Assembly (NCBI GenBank): GCA_944393165.1
Contig: CALXZF010000129.1
Span: 1 to 6,305, forward strand
Reading direction: 5' to 3'
DNA: 6,305 nucleotides
From: an uncultured Clostridia bacterium
Lineage (GTDB): Bacteria; Bacillota_A; Clostridia; TANB77; CAG-508
The notes beneath the pieces are model-generated. The model searched no databases, was not told where the DNA came from, and saw only the letters and a program-made list of their open reading frames with translations. The position numbers and the translations under genes are program-made. Numbering within the stretch: the first letter of the stretch is position 1; each line of letters begins with the position of its first letter. Shown piece by piece: positions 1 through 6,123 of the stretch.

Positions 1-132
1 TTCCATAGTTAAGTATCTTTTTACATCTACACCATCATCAATAATTGTTTCGTTTTTTAAATATGGTACAAAATTTGATAATTTTTGGTAAACTTTATTG
101 CCTTTTTTATTTGTAACCTTAAATAAAACCAT
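1..132 (-). CDS. Start of a replication-type protein (DUF927/primase-helicase-like), cut by window edge
   Basis: The first 44 codons of a gene running leftwards out of the window are visible. The frame is open to the edge and an in-frame TAA lies two codons before the ATG at 132, so within this frame the start can only be ATG 132 or TTG 135. The peptide has the pattern KLSNFVPYL followed by IIDDGVDVKRYLTME. From memory this resembles the N-terminal region of DUF927/primase-helicase proteins of integrative elements (LxNF...DDG...RxFxIEG). There is no convincing ribosome binding site, and the ATG overlaps the end of the preceding ORF (119-328) by 14 bases. It may be translated by coupling, or it may be the continuation of that ORF after a frameshift, because the join PYEIIDGFI-KVTNKKG looks natural for this family. 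The family call is moderate at best since only 44 residues are visible. Confidence 0.5.
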   Translation of the reverse strand, partial: MVLFKVTNKKGNKVYQKLSNFVPYLKNETIIDDGVDVKRYLTME

Positions 133-328
133 CAATTATTTCATAAGGTGTCTTTTCAAATAGAAAACTTAAAGAATTTTCTCGATTTTTATTGAATTTA
201 TTTGTATTTGTTTGTATAATATCAGTAGAATCATTTTGATAAGAATAATATTTAGAAGATGCTTTCTCTGTGCCAACATTTAAAGCATTTACCTGAATAT
301 TATTTTTTTTATTTATATTTTCCTCCAT
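119..328 (-). CDS. Small hydrophilic ORF, possibly the broken-off N-terminus of the next gene
   Basis: A 69-codon ORF with a very good ribosome binding site (AGAAGGAG, about 6-7 bases before the ATG at 328) that overlaps the stop codon of the excisionase-like gene, so the two are surely co-transcribed. The first 50 residues are polar and Asn/Lys/Ser-rich with no recognisable domain. The last residues, FEKTPYEIIDGFI, resemble the segment that in DUF927/primase-like proteins leads directly into the sequence encoded in the other frame at 1-132. Skipping one T at position 121 would fuse the two frames. Either this is a genuine small protein translationally coupled to the next gene, or one longer gene is interrupted by an indel. 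I cannot separate these from one sequence. There is no transmembrane segment or signal peptide. Confidence 0.55.
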   Translation of the reverse strand: MEENINKKNNIQVNALNVGTEKASSKYYSYQNDSTDIIQTNTNKFNKNRENSLSFLFEKTPYEIIDGFI

Positions 329-340
329 AGGTTACTCCTT

Positions 341-544
341 CTAAATAACATTTGTATGGTTATTTACCCATATTAAAAATTTATCTTTTGGTACTAATTT
401 TCGTTTACCAAGTTTAAGGGTAGGAAAATCTGAACGATTCATTAATTGATATGAATTAGCTTTTGAAATTCCTAAGTATTTACTAATATCTGTTGCTGAC
501 AATGTTGCTGGTAAATCTTCGTTTGTTTTAAATGTACTTCTCAT
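341..544 (-). CDS. Excisionase-family winged-HTH DNA-binding protein (Xis-like)
   Basis: This 67-aa protein has the classic small excisionase/HTH_17 layout: LSATDISKYLGISKANSYQLM forms the helix-turn-helix (about residues 15-35). It is followed by the FPTLKLGKRKLVPKD wing and the terminal helix FLIWVNN. Such proteins bend DNA at the ends of integrative elements to direct the integrase towards excision, or act as AlpA-like regulators. I chose the ATG at 544 because AGGAGAA lies 9-10 bases upstream and the resulting length is normal for the family. The frame also opens at an ATG at 613, giving 90 aa, but the extra 23 residues look like translated leader sequence and that ATG has no well-spaced binding site. 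It is the first gene of the minus-strand module, with the next gene's ribosome binding site inside its stop codon. The integrase partner is not in the window. Confidence 0.8.
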   Translation of the reverse strand: MRSTFKTNEDLPATLSATDISKYLGISKANSYQLMNRSDFPTLKLGKRKLVPKDKFLIWVNNHTNVI

Positions 545-553
545 ATGTATTTG

Positions 554-560
554 TTCTCCT
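554..560 (-). promoter_or_regulatory. Ribosome binding site that decides the Xis-like start
   Basis: On the minus strand AGGAGAA stands 9 bases before the ATG at 544, with a second GGAG just upstream (566-563). The alternative ATG at 613 has its nearest GGAGGG about 18 bases away, too far for normal initiation. This supports the shorter 67-aa product. Confidence 0.6.
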
Positions 561-603
561 TTCTCCAAAATTTTTTTCTTGTTTAATGTCCTTATATATG
601 TAT

Positions 604-700
604 TTAATACCATAATGGTTTTGTTTCCATTCCCTCCATCTAGGAGAGCTACCCCTTTACATCACGTTAGCCAGGTAGAAGTTTCATTATTTGTGTATAT
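604..700 (-). promoter_or_regulatory. Structured leader of the minus-strand module
   Basis: Upstream of the Xis-like gene the minus strand holds CTCTCC-TAGAT-GGAGGG (648 to 632), a 6-bp stem with a 5-base loop and one G-U pair in RNA, which would bury a GGAGGG sequence. Further out are GCTA/TAGC (648-651 and 668-671) and CTACC/GGTAG (649-653 and 674-678), which could pair in alternative ways. Right after the GGAGGG a tiny frame of 11 codons (MEGMETKPLWY) ends at 604, overlapping the alternative Xis start at 613. This region is less A/T-rich than its surroundings. A leader that controls the excision module is a reasonable inference, but no known riboswitch class is recognised and translation of the tiny frame is unproven. 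Confidence 0.3.
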
Positions 701-701
701 C

Positions 702-731
702 TGGACTATTTAGTTTTCAATGTGCTATAAT
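702..731 (+). promoter_or_regulatory. Candidate extended -10 promoter for the cargo operon
   Basis: TGGACT (702-707, 4 of 6 to TTGACA), an 18-bp spacer and TATAAT (726-731) preceded by TGC, giving the extended -10 TGCTATAAT. Transcription would start near 738 and leave a leader of about 145 bases before the gene at 883. The same nine bases recur in front of the methyltransferase gene at 2161-2169. Confidence 0.5.
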
Positions 732-763
732 AGAAAATAACGAATTAGTTGAGTAATTTTCTA
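731..763. promoter_or_regulatory. Dyad over the start point of the first promoter (possible operator)
   Basis: TAGAAAAT (731-738) and ATTTTCTA (756-763) form a perfect 8-bp inverted repeat with a 17-base centre. Inside it lies a near-palindrome AACGAATTAGTT (739-750). Because the left arm begins at the end of the -10 box, before the expected transcript start, the dyad cannot be a complete RNA hairpin for that promoter and is better read as a protein-binding operator. The binding protein is unknown; the Xis-like protein or the 883-2151 product would be candidates. Confidence 0.35.
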
Positions 764-770
764 TTTATAA

Positions 771-799
771 TTATCATTATAGGAAGCTTGAAATATAAT
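771..799 (+). promoter_or_regulatory. Second candidate promoter upstream of the 883 gene
   Basis: TTATCA (771-776, 4 of 6 to TTGACA), a spacer of exactly 17 bp and a perfect TATAAT (794-799). It would give a leader of about 75 bases. In a sequence this rich in A and T such matches arise by chance, so confidence is limited; it lies closer to the gene than the promoter at 702-731. Confidence 0.35.
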
Positions 800-801
800 G
801 T

Positions 802-859
802 AAATAGATTTTTATAAGTCTATAGATTAAGTTAAAAATACAAAAACAATAATCTATTT
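802..859 (+). repeat. ATAGATT repeats in the leader, able to form alternative hairpins
   Basis: AAATAGATT (802-810) is inverted as AATCTATTT (851-859), a perfect 9-bp pair. A second direct copy, ATAGATTA (822-829), can instead pair with TAATCTAT (850-857). The two pairings share the 3' arm and exclude each other. That arm ends nine bases before the ribosome binding site GGAGG (868-872) of the gene at 883. The copies could also be a cluster of operator half-sites just downstream of the second promoter. Confidence 0.3.
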
Positions 860-882
860 TTGAAAATGGAGGTAATACAGTT

Positions 883-2151
883 ATGTCATCATATTTTTCC
901 TTTCAAGATAAAAAGATCATATTAAAAAATAATGGAGAGTGTTATGGCTATTTAAAAGATACTTGTTATAATATTGGTGAAAAACTATTTGAATTTATTA
1001 AATTAGATTATGAAGATATAGATAAATTAAAAAAATTGTATGATAAATTAATATATGTAGTCATAGAAGGAAAGTTTAATAATTTAGAAAACAATTTATA
1101 CCGTAATATGAGTGAAGTGGTATATAAATGTCTTGAATTTTCTCCATATACCCACTTTTATACCCAATTATTAATAGATACAATAATTAAGACATACAAT
1201 ATGAATTTTATAAGATCAGATTTAATAATTAAATCTGGCATTGATTTTTATTTTAATGAGGGGTTTAATGATGAAGAATATGAAATGTATGACACCCTAC
1301 TAGAAAAAGAAGAGGAAAAAATGAATCCTCTTATAATGATGAATTTATGTTTTCAAAAAGTAGAAGAAATTTCAGATGAAAGAAAAAATGAATTTTTAGT
1401 GTTTTTTAAAGAAGTGAAAAAAGCACTTATATCAGATTTTATAAAAAAGAAAAATGAAGTAAAAGATAGAATTGTAATCATGGGAGAATACTCTAATGAG
1501 AAAGTGATTAGAGATTTAACACCTGAACAAAGAATATATTTGTATGAATTAAAAGGTGTATTTGATTTAAACTATTATTTGAATATGTCACCTGCTAATA
1601 CTATTTTTTTAGATACAACATTTAAAACTAAATATATTGTAAATGAAAGATTAAGCAGAGAAGATAAAGAATTAAATATTATAGATTTAGCAAAGAAAAT
1701 AAAAAAAGAAGACATAGAAGTAAAAGAAGTATATGAATTAGATAATGCAGAAGAGCAAATTAGATTAGAAATATTTAAAGTAATAGCAAACAATATTATA
1801 ATAAAAAAGTGCGATAATTGCGAAAAGTTATTTATTCCAGATAAAACTGACCAAATATATTGTAATAACTTATATAAAAGCACAGGAAAGACTTGTAAAG
1901 AGATTGGGGCATTAAATAAGAGAAAAGAAAAAGTTAAAAATAGTAAAATTTTAAAAGAGTACAATAGGGAATATAAAAGAATGTACGGACTACATTATAA
2001 TCATCAAAAAGAATTTAAAGAAAAGAAGTTTAAGGAATGGTCATTAAAAGCTAGAGAACTTAGAAATCTATATTCAGATAGCGATATTAATGTTTTTAAG
2101 ATAGAATTAAAAAAATTGAGTAATTTATACTGGAAAATTAATGAAAAATAA
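883..2151 (+). CDS. DUF6076-like protein with C-terminal four-cysteine zinc site
   Basis: A 422-aa protein that I place, from memory, near the DUF6076 family of Firmicutes proteins of unknown function. The first 300 residues are mostly charged and helical with no recognised catalytic motif. The informative part is C-terminal: C310-x2-C313 (KKCDNCEKLFIP), C327 and C338 (GKTCKE), a CxxC-x13-C-x10-C arrangement that should bind one zinc. It is followed by a very basic helical tail with EYKRMYGLHY. A zinc module followed by a basic region suggests nucleic-acid binding, as in CGNR-type regulators, but that is inference. The ATG at 883 has GGAGG ten bases upstream. The gene is the first of the cargo operon, and its last bases contain a likely promoter for the downstream methyltransferase. 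It occupies the place where controller genes sit in some R-M operons, yet it has none of their small-HTH features. Confidence 0.7.
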   Translation: MSSYFSFQDKKIILKNNGECYGYLKDTCYNIGEKLFEFIKLDYEDIDKLKKLYDKLIYVVIEGKFNNLENNLYRNMSEVVYKCLEFSPYTHFYTQLLIDTIIKTYNMNFIRSDLIIKSGIDFYFNEGFNDEEYEMYDTLLEKEEEKMNPLIMMNLCFQKVEEISDERKNEFLVFFKEVKKALISDFIKKKNEVKDRIVIMGEYSNEKVIRDLTPEQRIYLYELKGVFDLNYYLNMSPANTIFLDTTFKTKYIVNERLSREDKELNIIDLAKKIKKEDIEVKEVYELDNAEEQIRLEIFKVIANNIIIKKCDNCEKLFIPDKTDQIYCNNLYKSTGKTCKEIGALNKRKEKVKNSKILKEYNREYKRMYGLHYNHQKEFKEKKFKEWSLKARELRNLYSDSDINVFKIELKKLSNLYWKINEK

Positions 2152-2169
2152 AAAGAATAATGCTATAAT
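2141..2169 (+). promoter_or_regulatory. Extended -10 promoter inside the end of the 883 gene, driving the methyltransferase
   Basis: ATGAAA (2141-2146, 4 of 6 to TTGACA), a 17-bp spacer and TATAAT (2164-2169) with TGC in front, identical over nine bases to the first promoter's TGCTATAAT. The start point would fall near 2176, only about 20 bases before the methyltransferase ATG, with the ribosome binding site between them. This gives the methyltransferase a supply independent of the upstream gene. Confidence 0.5.
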
Positions 2170-2183
2170 AATGAATATTAAAC

Positions 2184-2190
2184 GAGGTGA
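2184..2190 (+). promoter_or_regulatory. Ribosome binding site that fixes the methyltransferase start
   Basis: GAGGTGA ends four bases before the ATG at 2195. The frame is open from an ATG at 2141, but the 18 extra codons would overlap the proposed promoter and the previous gene, and the remembered M.HhaI N-terminus (MIEIKDKQL) aligns with MIELDKKYS encoded from 2195. Confidence 0.7.
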
Positions 2191-2194
2191 AATA

Positions 2195-3196
2195 ATGATA
2201 GAATTAGATAAAAAGTATAGTAATAAATTAAATGGAAAAAAATTTATAGATCTATTTTGTGGATTAGGAGGATTTAGATTAGCATTAGAATCATATGGAG
2301 CAAAATGTGTATTTAGCTCAGATATAGACAAACATGTAAGTGAAACATATAGAGATAATTTTGGAGATTATCCATTAAGTGATATAACAAAAGTAGATGA
2401 AAGAGATATTCCTAAGCATGATATATTATGTGCTGGGTTTCCGTGTCAAGCATTTAGTATATCTGGAAAACAAAAAGGATTTGAAGATACTAGAGGAACT
2501 TTATTTAGAGAAGTAGTAAGGATTGCAAAATATCATCAGCCAGAATTATTATTATTGGAAAATGTAAAAAATTTAGAAAAGCATGATAACGGAAGAACAT
2601 TTAAAGTGATAAAAGAAAACATAGAAAATATTGGATATAATATGTATTCAAAAGTTATAAATGCTTCTAGATATGGTGTCCCTCAATCAAGAGAAAGAAT
2701 TTATATGGTTTGTATTAGAAAAGATGTAGATAACAAAAATTACAAATTCCCATTACCTATAAATAAAGAAAGATGTGTAAAAGATATATTAATTAATAAC
2801 GGAGAAGAAAAGAAATATGTTATCAAGAAACCATATCAATTAAAAGAAAAAGACGAACAAATAAAAATGTTTAAAGTATATGATAAACCAGTAAGAATTG
2901 GGACGGTAAATAAAGGTGGACAAGGGGATAGAATATATGATCCAATGGGACAGGCAATAACATTATCAGCAGAAGGTGGAGGTACAGGTTCAAAAACAGG
3001 ATTATATTATATAAACAATGAAGTAAGAAAATTACATCCAAGAGAATGTGCGAGATTAATGGGGTATCCAGAGGAATATAAAATCAATGAATCAGTAAAT
3101 CAAGCACAAAAACAATTCGGAAATAGTGTAGTTGTAGACGTATTACAATATGTAGTAAAAAGTATAATAGATGAAGGGAGTATAAAAAATGGATAG
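2195..3196 (+). CDS. DNA (cytosine-5) methyltransferase, M.HhaI-like, predicted GCGC specificity
   Basis: A 333-aa enzyme expected to methylate the inner cytosine of GCGC with S-adenosylmethionine, protecting DNA from the endonuclease encoded next. Motifs in order: I, FIDLFCGLGGFRLAL (17-31); IV, GFPCQAFSISG with catalytic Cys84; VI, ENV with Glu122; VIII, QSRERIYMV with Arg166 and Arg168; then the target-recognition region with GGQGDRIY (241-248) and AITLSAEGGG; IX, RECARLMGYPEEY; X, QFGNSVV. The match to remembered M.HhaI is extensive, including HDILCAGFPCQAFSISGKQK, and the recognition-region residues matching HhaI Gln237 and Arg240 are kept (Gln243, Arg246). All catalytic residues are present, so it should be active. 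It has its own likely promoter and a good ribosome binding site, and overlaps the endonuclease gene by eight bases. The specificity is inferred from similarity. Confidence 0.95.
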   Translation: MIELDKKYSNKLNGKKFIDLFCGLGGFRLALESYGAKCVFSSDIDKHVSETYRDNFGDYPLSDITKVDERDIPKHDILCAGFPCQAFSISGKQKGFEDTRGTLFREVVRIAKYHQPELLLLENVKNLEKHDNGRTFKVIKENIENIGYNMYSKVINASRYGVPQSRERIYMVCIRKDVDNKNYKFPLPINKERCVKDILINNGEEKKYVIKKPYQLKEKDEQIKMFKVYDKPVRIGTVNKGGQGDRIYDPMGQAITLSAEGGGTGSKTGLYYINNEVRKLHPRECARLMGYPEEYKINESVNQAQKQFGNSVVVDVLQYVVKSIIDEGSIKNG

Positions 3197-3932
3197 TTCT
3201 GGAGGTTCAAAAATTGCAAAAGATGGATTTAATAATGAAAAGGATATTGCTAATAAATTTATTAATTGGAAAAGTGACATAGAAGCACAGCAATGGTTAA
3301 AAACAATGGGATATAAATTAGATGATATAGAGTATGTCTATGCAGAGGTGTTACATGGATACAAAACAGATGTACAAGTTCAAGTAACAATAAAATTAAA
3401 AAATATTATAGAAGCACAAAACATACAAGTAAAATTAGTAAGTAATCAAAAAGGATTTAATCAAATTGATAAAAGATGGATTAGAAATTATGCAAGTATG
3501 TGGAAAATACCAGATAATATTGTTAAATTATTACAATATTATACAGGGGAGTTACCACCATATAAAGACGATACTAAAGATAAAAGAAGAATGTTTATGA
3601 ATGAATTTTCTGATAATGAGCAAAAAGAAATAATTGATTATTTTGAGCAAAACAAAATGTTAATTATTTTAGATATTGTTAAAGGAAGAGGAATTTTAGC
3701 AGCAGAATGGATATTGGTCGCTCAAAAATATGAAGGTATGTTTAGATGGATTTTGAAACCAATTAATGTGGCCATTAATCATTATAGTGAAGGAAAGGTT
3801 GAAATAACTAATAGAGGTAATTTAAAAATAGGAAGAATTACAATGCAAAGAAAAGGTGGAGATAGCGGTAGAGAAACTGCTAACATGCTACAATTTAAAG
3901 TTGATCCAATAGAACTATTTGATGTAAAATAA
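3189..3932 (+). CDS. Type II restriction endonuclease, HinP1I-like, predicted G^CGC
   Basis: A 247-aa protein, the length I recall for R.HinP1I, with long stretches matching the remembered sequence: SKIAKDGFNNEKDIA (7-21), NIQVKLVSNQKGFNQIDK, TGELPPY, KDKRRMFMNEFS, RKGGDSGRETANMLQFK and the ending ELFDVK. The HinP1I active-site signature SD-x18-QxK is present as Thr60-Asp61, 18 residues, then Gln80-Val-Lys82. It should therefore cut unmethylated G^CGC leaving a two-base 5' CG overhang, using magnesium. Ser of the signature is Thr here, a mild change. The start at 3189 is supported by AGGGAG eight bases upstream and an N-terminus comparable to HinP1I. It overlaps the methyltransferase gene by eight bases, so expression follows and is probably coupled to the methylase. 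No controller or vsr-type repair gene is seen beside it. Confidence 0.93.
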   Translation: MDSSGGSKIAKDGFNNEKDIANKFINWKSDIEAQQWLKTMGYKLDDIEYVYAEVLHGYKTDVQVQVTIKLKNIIEAQNIQVKLVSNQKGFNQIDKRWIRNYASMWKIPDNIVKLLQYYTGELPPYKDDTKDKRRMFMNEFSDNEQKEIIDYFEQNKMLIILDIVKGRGILAAEWILVAQKYEGMFRWILKPINVAINHYSEGKVEITNRGNLKIGRITMQRKGGDSGRETANMLQFKVDPIELFDVK

Positions 3933-3944
3933 AAGGAGAAAAAA

Positions 3945-5090
3945 ATGTCACAAGTAAAAGTAAATAGAACCGAATTATATAATGAAATATGGAAATTATC
4001 ACGAAAAAATATCTGTATAAAATATGGGATTAAAGATGCTGAATTAAAAGAAGTTTGTAAAAAAATGAATATTCCATTACCAGATAATAGATATTGGACG
4101 AATTTACATATGGGAAGAGAAGTGAATATTCCCAAATTACCTAAGAAATGTGAAATTGAAGAATATAATTTTATAGATGATGCATCTAAAGAAAAAAATA
4201 AAATATATAACAAATTGAGTTTTATTGGAAAAGATAAAGCAAGTGAAATAATAGAAGTAAGTAAGAATATAAAAATTTCTACTTCATTAAGTACTAAGTT
4301 AAATCCAATAGTAGAAGAAACTAAAAATTATTATAAGTGGGAAAAAGAACATGAATATTCAAATAGATATGCAAGTAATCCATATAATAATCTGTTAAGA
4401 TTGTTTGTTGAAAAACAAGATAGAACAAGATTTTATAAATGGTATGATACATTATTTAAAGTAATAATTAAACTTGGTTATACTGTAAGAAAGAATTATA
4501 GAGATTTTAACATAATTATTGAGTCTCAGAACATAGACATTGAAATATTTCAAAAAAAGAAAATGATTACAAGAAATCTTACAGAAGCAGAAAAAAAGTA
4601 TAGAAGTAATCCAAATGACAAAATTAGAGAAATGGTCAATTCAGGATTATATAAATTGAAAATTAATTCAGGATATTATAGAAAAGAATGGATAGAAACA
4701 GAAGAATGTAAAATGGAAGATTTTTTGGGTGAAGTTATAATTGAGATATTTAATATAGTAATAGATTCTAAAAAGGCAGAAATTAAGAAACAAGAAGAAA
4801 GAGAAAGGCAACGAAAAATTCAAGAAGAATATGAGAAAAAGTTAAAAATACAAGAAAACGAAAAAGAAAAATTAGAACAATTAAAACAATGTGCTAATGA
4901 TTATGAACAAGCAAATAAAATTAGAATATTTATTGATGAGTTCTCAAAAAGAAAAGATTTAACAGAAGAACAAAAACATTGGATTGAATGGGCAAGACTA
5001 AAAGCAGACTGGTTGGATCCATTAGTAGAATGTAAAGATGAAATCTTAGATGAAAAGTTAGAGAACCCAAATAGAAGTTGGTGGTATTAA
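3945..5090 (+). CDS. Uncharacterised protein: N-terminal HTH-like module, coiled coil, WxxWA..ADWLDPL tail
   Basis: A 381-aa protein. Residues 7-66 (RTELYNEIWKLSRKNICIKY, GIKDAELKEVCKKMNIPLP, then RYWTNLHMGREV and PKLP) match a recurring bacterial module, RxELYxxVWxxPxxxLAxxYGISDxxLxKVCxxxxIPxPxxGYW. It looks like a DNA-binding HTH followed by a short conserved linker. The middle (about 120-265) is mixed, without a motif I know. Residues 273-317 are a highly charged coiled coil rich in Glu/Lys/Gln/Arg. The C-terminus has WIEWARLKADWLDPL (346-360), also recurrent in this family. Function is unknown to me; the layout suggests a DNA-recognising, oligomerising protein. The start has AAGGAG six to seven bases upstream. 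It lies 12 bases after the endonuclease gene and one base before the HNH gene, so it is likely a partner of one or both. Confidence 0.75.
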   Translation: MSQVKVNRTELYNEIWKLSRKNICIKYGIKDAELKEVCKKMNIPLPDNRYWTNLHMGREVNIPKLPKKCEIEEYNFIDDASKEKNKIYNKLSFIGKDKASEIIEVSKNIKISTSLSTKLNPIVEETKNYYKWEKEHEYSNRYASNPYNNLLRLFVEKQDRTRFYKWYDTLFKVIIKLGYTVRKNYRDFNIIIESQNIDIEIFQKKKMITRNLTEAEKKYRSNPNDKIREMVNSGLYKLKINSGYYRKEWIETEECKMEDFLGEVIIEIFNIVIDSKKAEIKKQEERERQRKIQEEYEKKLKIQENEKEKLEQLKQCANDYEQANKIRIFIDEFSKRKDLTEEQKHWIEWARLKADWLDPLVECKDEILDEKLENPNRSWWY

Positions 5091-5091
5091 T

Positions 5092-6027
5092 ATGAAGCAA
5101 AAAGAGGGAGTGTTTTCTAAATGGGGACAAAAAATAGATTGGAATAAGAGAGTAAAAGCAGTTTGTAAACCTTGCTGGGAAATAAAATATTGTCCATATG
5201 GACCATTAGTAGAAAATTTTCAAATAGGAAAAGAGGATGACCCCAAAAGATGCATAATATATGGTCATATATGCCCAGTATATAAAGTTGCAGAACCTTT
5301 TACAGAGACTAAAGACTTAAGAAATATATCAAGGAATATTTCAAGAGCCACTATAATAAAAGTTGCTAAACGAGATGGAATGGTTTGCCAAATTTGTAAA
5401 AAAAACATATTACCAGAAGAAGCACAATATGATCATATAATTCCTTGGTCAAAAGGAGGTAGTTCAGAAGAAGGCAATATAAGAATACTATGTCAGGGAT
5501 GTAATGCTAAACGAAGTAATAATTTTGAAAGAGAAATGTTAGTAAACTCGTTTAAAGATCATACTATTAAAAAAATAGAGTTATCTGTACAAGAAATAGA
5601 AGATTTGTTACTAAGTATGGTTTTTATGCAAAAGCATATAAATCAAAACAAAACAGAATTTAAATTAGAGAATTTTATGGATAAAGTAAATCAAAATCTG
5701 GGGGAGATAGTAGATAAAGATGTGCTAGAAACAATATTATGGGTATTGAAAGATATAGATATATTAAGAGATAAAGAAAATATAGGCTACTTAAATAAAA
5801 AAGAAACACTTTGTTTAAAGTATAGATGGGGATTTATTGATGGAATAGTCCATTCTGTGAAGGAAACAAGTGAAAAATTCCAAAAAGAAAAGATAGAAAT
5901 ATTTGATTTAGAAAGGTATTTATTTGAATTTATTGGTTTTGAAATAAAAAATAACAAATTAAATATGGACTCTTACTTAAATGATTTTGACCACTTTCTT
6001 GACCACAACCTAAACGAAAAACAATAG
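5092..6027 (+). CDS. HNH endonuclease with extra N-terminal cysteine cluster
   Basis: A 311-aa protein. The N-terminal part has a conserved-looking cysteine cluster: C25-x2-C28, C34 (KYCPYGPLVE), C54 and C61 (GHICPV), followed by AEPFTETKDLRNISRNISR. This segment recurs in a family of bacterial HNH proteins. Next comes a complete zinc-supported HNH fold: C99-x2-C102, Asp114-His115 (YDHIIPWSKGGS), Asn129 (EEGNIRILC), C134-x2-C137 and Asn138, then KR. The general-base His and metal-ligand positions are present, so cleavage activity is expected. Residues 150-311 are helical without a motif I know and may choose the target. The ATG follows the previous stop by one base, with GGTGG seven bases upstream, so translation is coupled to the 3945-5090 gene. 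It is the last gene before the operon terminator. The target is unknown; an intron-type homing role is less likely given the operon position. Confidence 0.85.
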   Translation: MKQKEGVFSKWGQKIDWNKRVKAVCKPCWEIKYCPYGPLVENFQIGKEDDPKRCIIYGHICPVYKVAEPFTETKDLRNISRNISRATIIKVAKRDGMVCQICKKNILPEEAQYDHIIPWSKGGSSEEGNIRILCQGCNAKRSNNFEREMLVNSFKDHTIKKIELSVQEIEDLLLSMVFMQKHINQNKTEFKLENFMDKVNQNLGEIVDKDVLETILWVLKDIDILRDKENIGYLNKKETLCLKYRWGFIDGIVHSVKETSEKFQKEKIEIFDLERYLFEFIGFEIKNNKLNMDSYLNDFDHFLDHNLNEKQ

Positions 6028-6044
6028 AAAAAATGAAATATAAT

Positions 6045-6088
6045 AAAAATAGTGTTAAGCTGTATTCCTACAGAATAGCACTATTTTT
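6045..6088 (+). terminator. Strong intrinsic terminator of the cargo operon
   Basis: AAAAATAGTGTTA (6045-6057) pairs with TAGCACTATTTTT (6076-6088) with one G-T pair, then an AG/AA internal loop, then CTGTA (6060-6064) with TACAG (6069-6073) around a TTCC loop. The A and T tracts on either side make it potentially bidirectional. It begins 18 bases after the HNH stop codon. Confidence 0.9.
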
Positions 6089-6123
6089 AAACTAATAGAA
6101 ATAATGAGTTTGAAAATCTAGTC

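Noticed and set aside
1575..1964. Minus-strand ORF of 129 codons with hydrophobic stretches
   Set aside because: It lies opposite the DUF6076-like gene; Phe/Leu/Ser/Ile-rich products are what the complement of A-rich coding sequence yields, and it has no binding site or family resemblance.
2141..2194. Eighteen extra N-terminal codons for the methyltransferase
   Set aside because: They overlap the previous gene and a likely promoter; the good ribosome binding site and the M.HhaI N-terminus both indicate the ATG at 2195.
2125..2331. Minus-strand ORF of 68 codons
   Set aside because: Antisense to the methyltransferase start including motif I; no initiation signals.
3782..4213. Minus-strand ORF of 143 codons, apparently membrane-like
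   Set aside because: It is antisense to the end of the endonuclease gene and the start of the 381-aa gene; composition is that of a shadow frame and it crosses two well-supported genes.
4930..5130. Minus-strand ORF of 66 codons
   Set aside because: Antisense across the junction of two coupled genes; no initiation signals or recognisable sequence.
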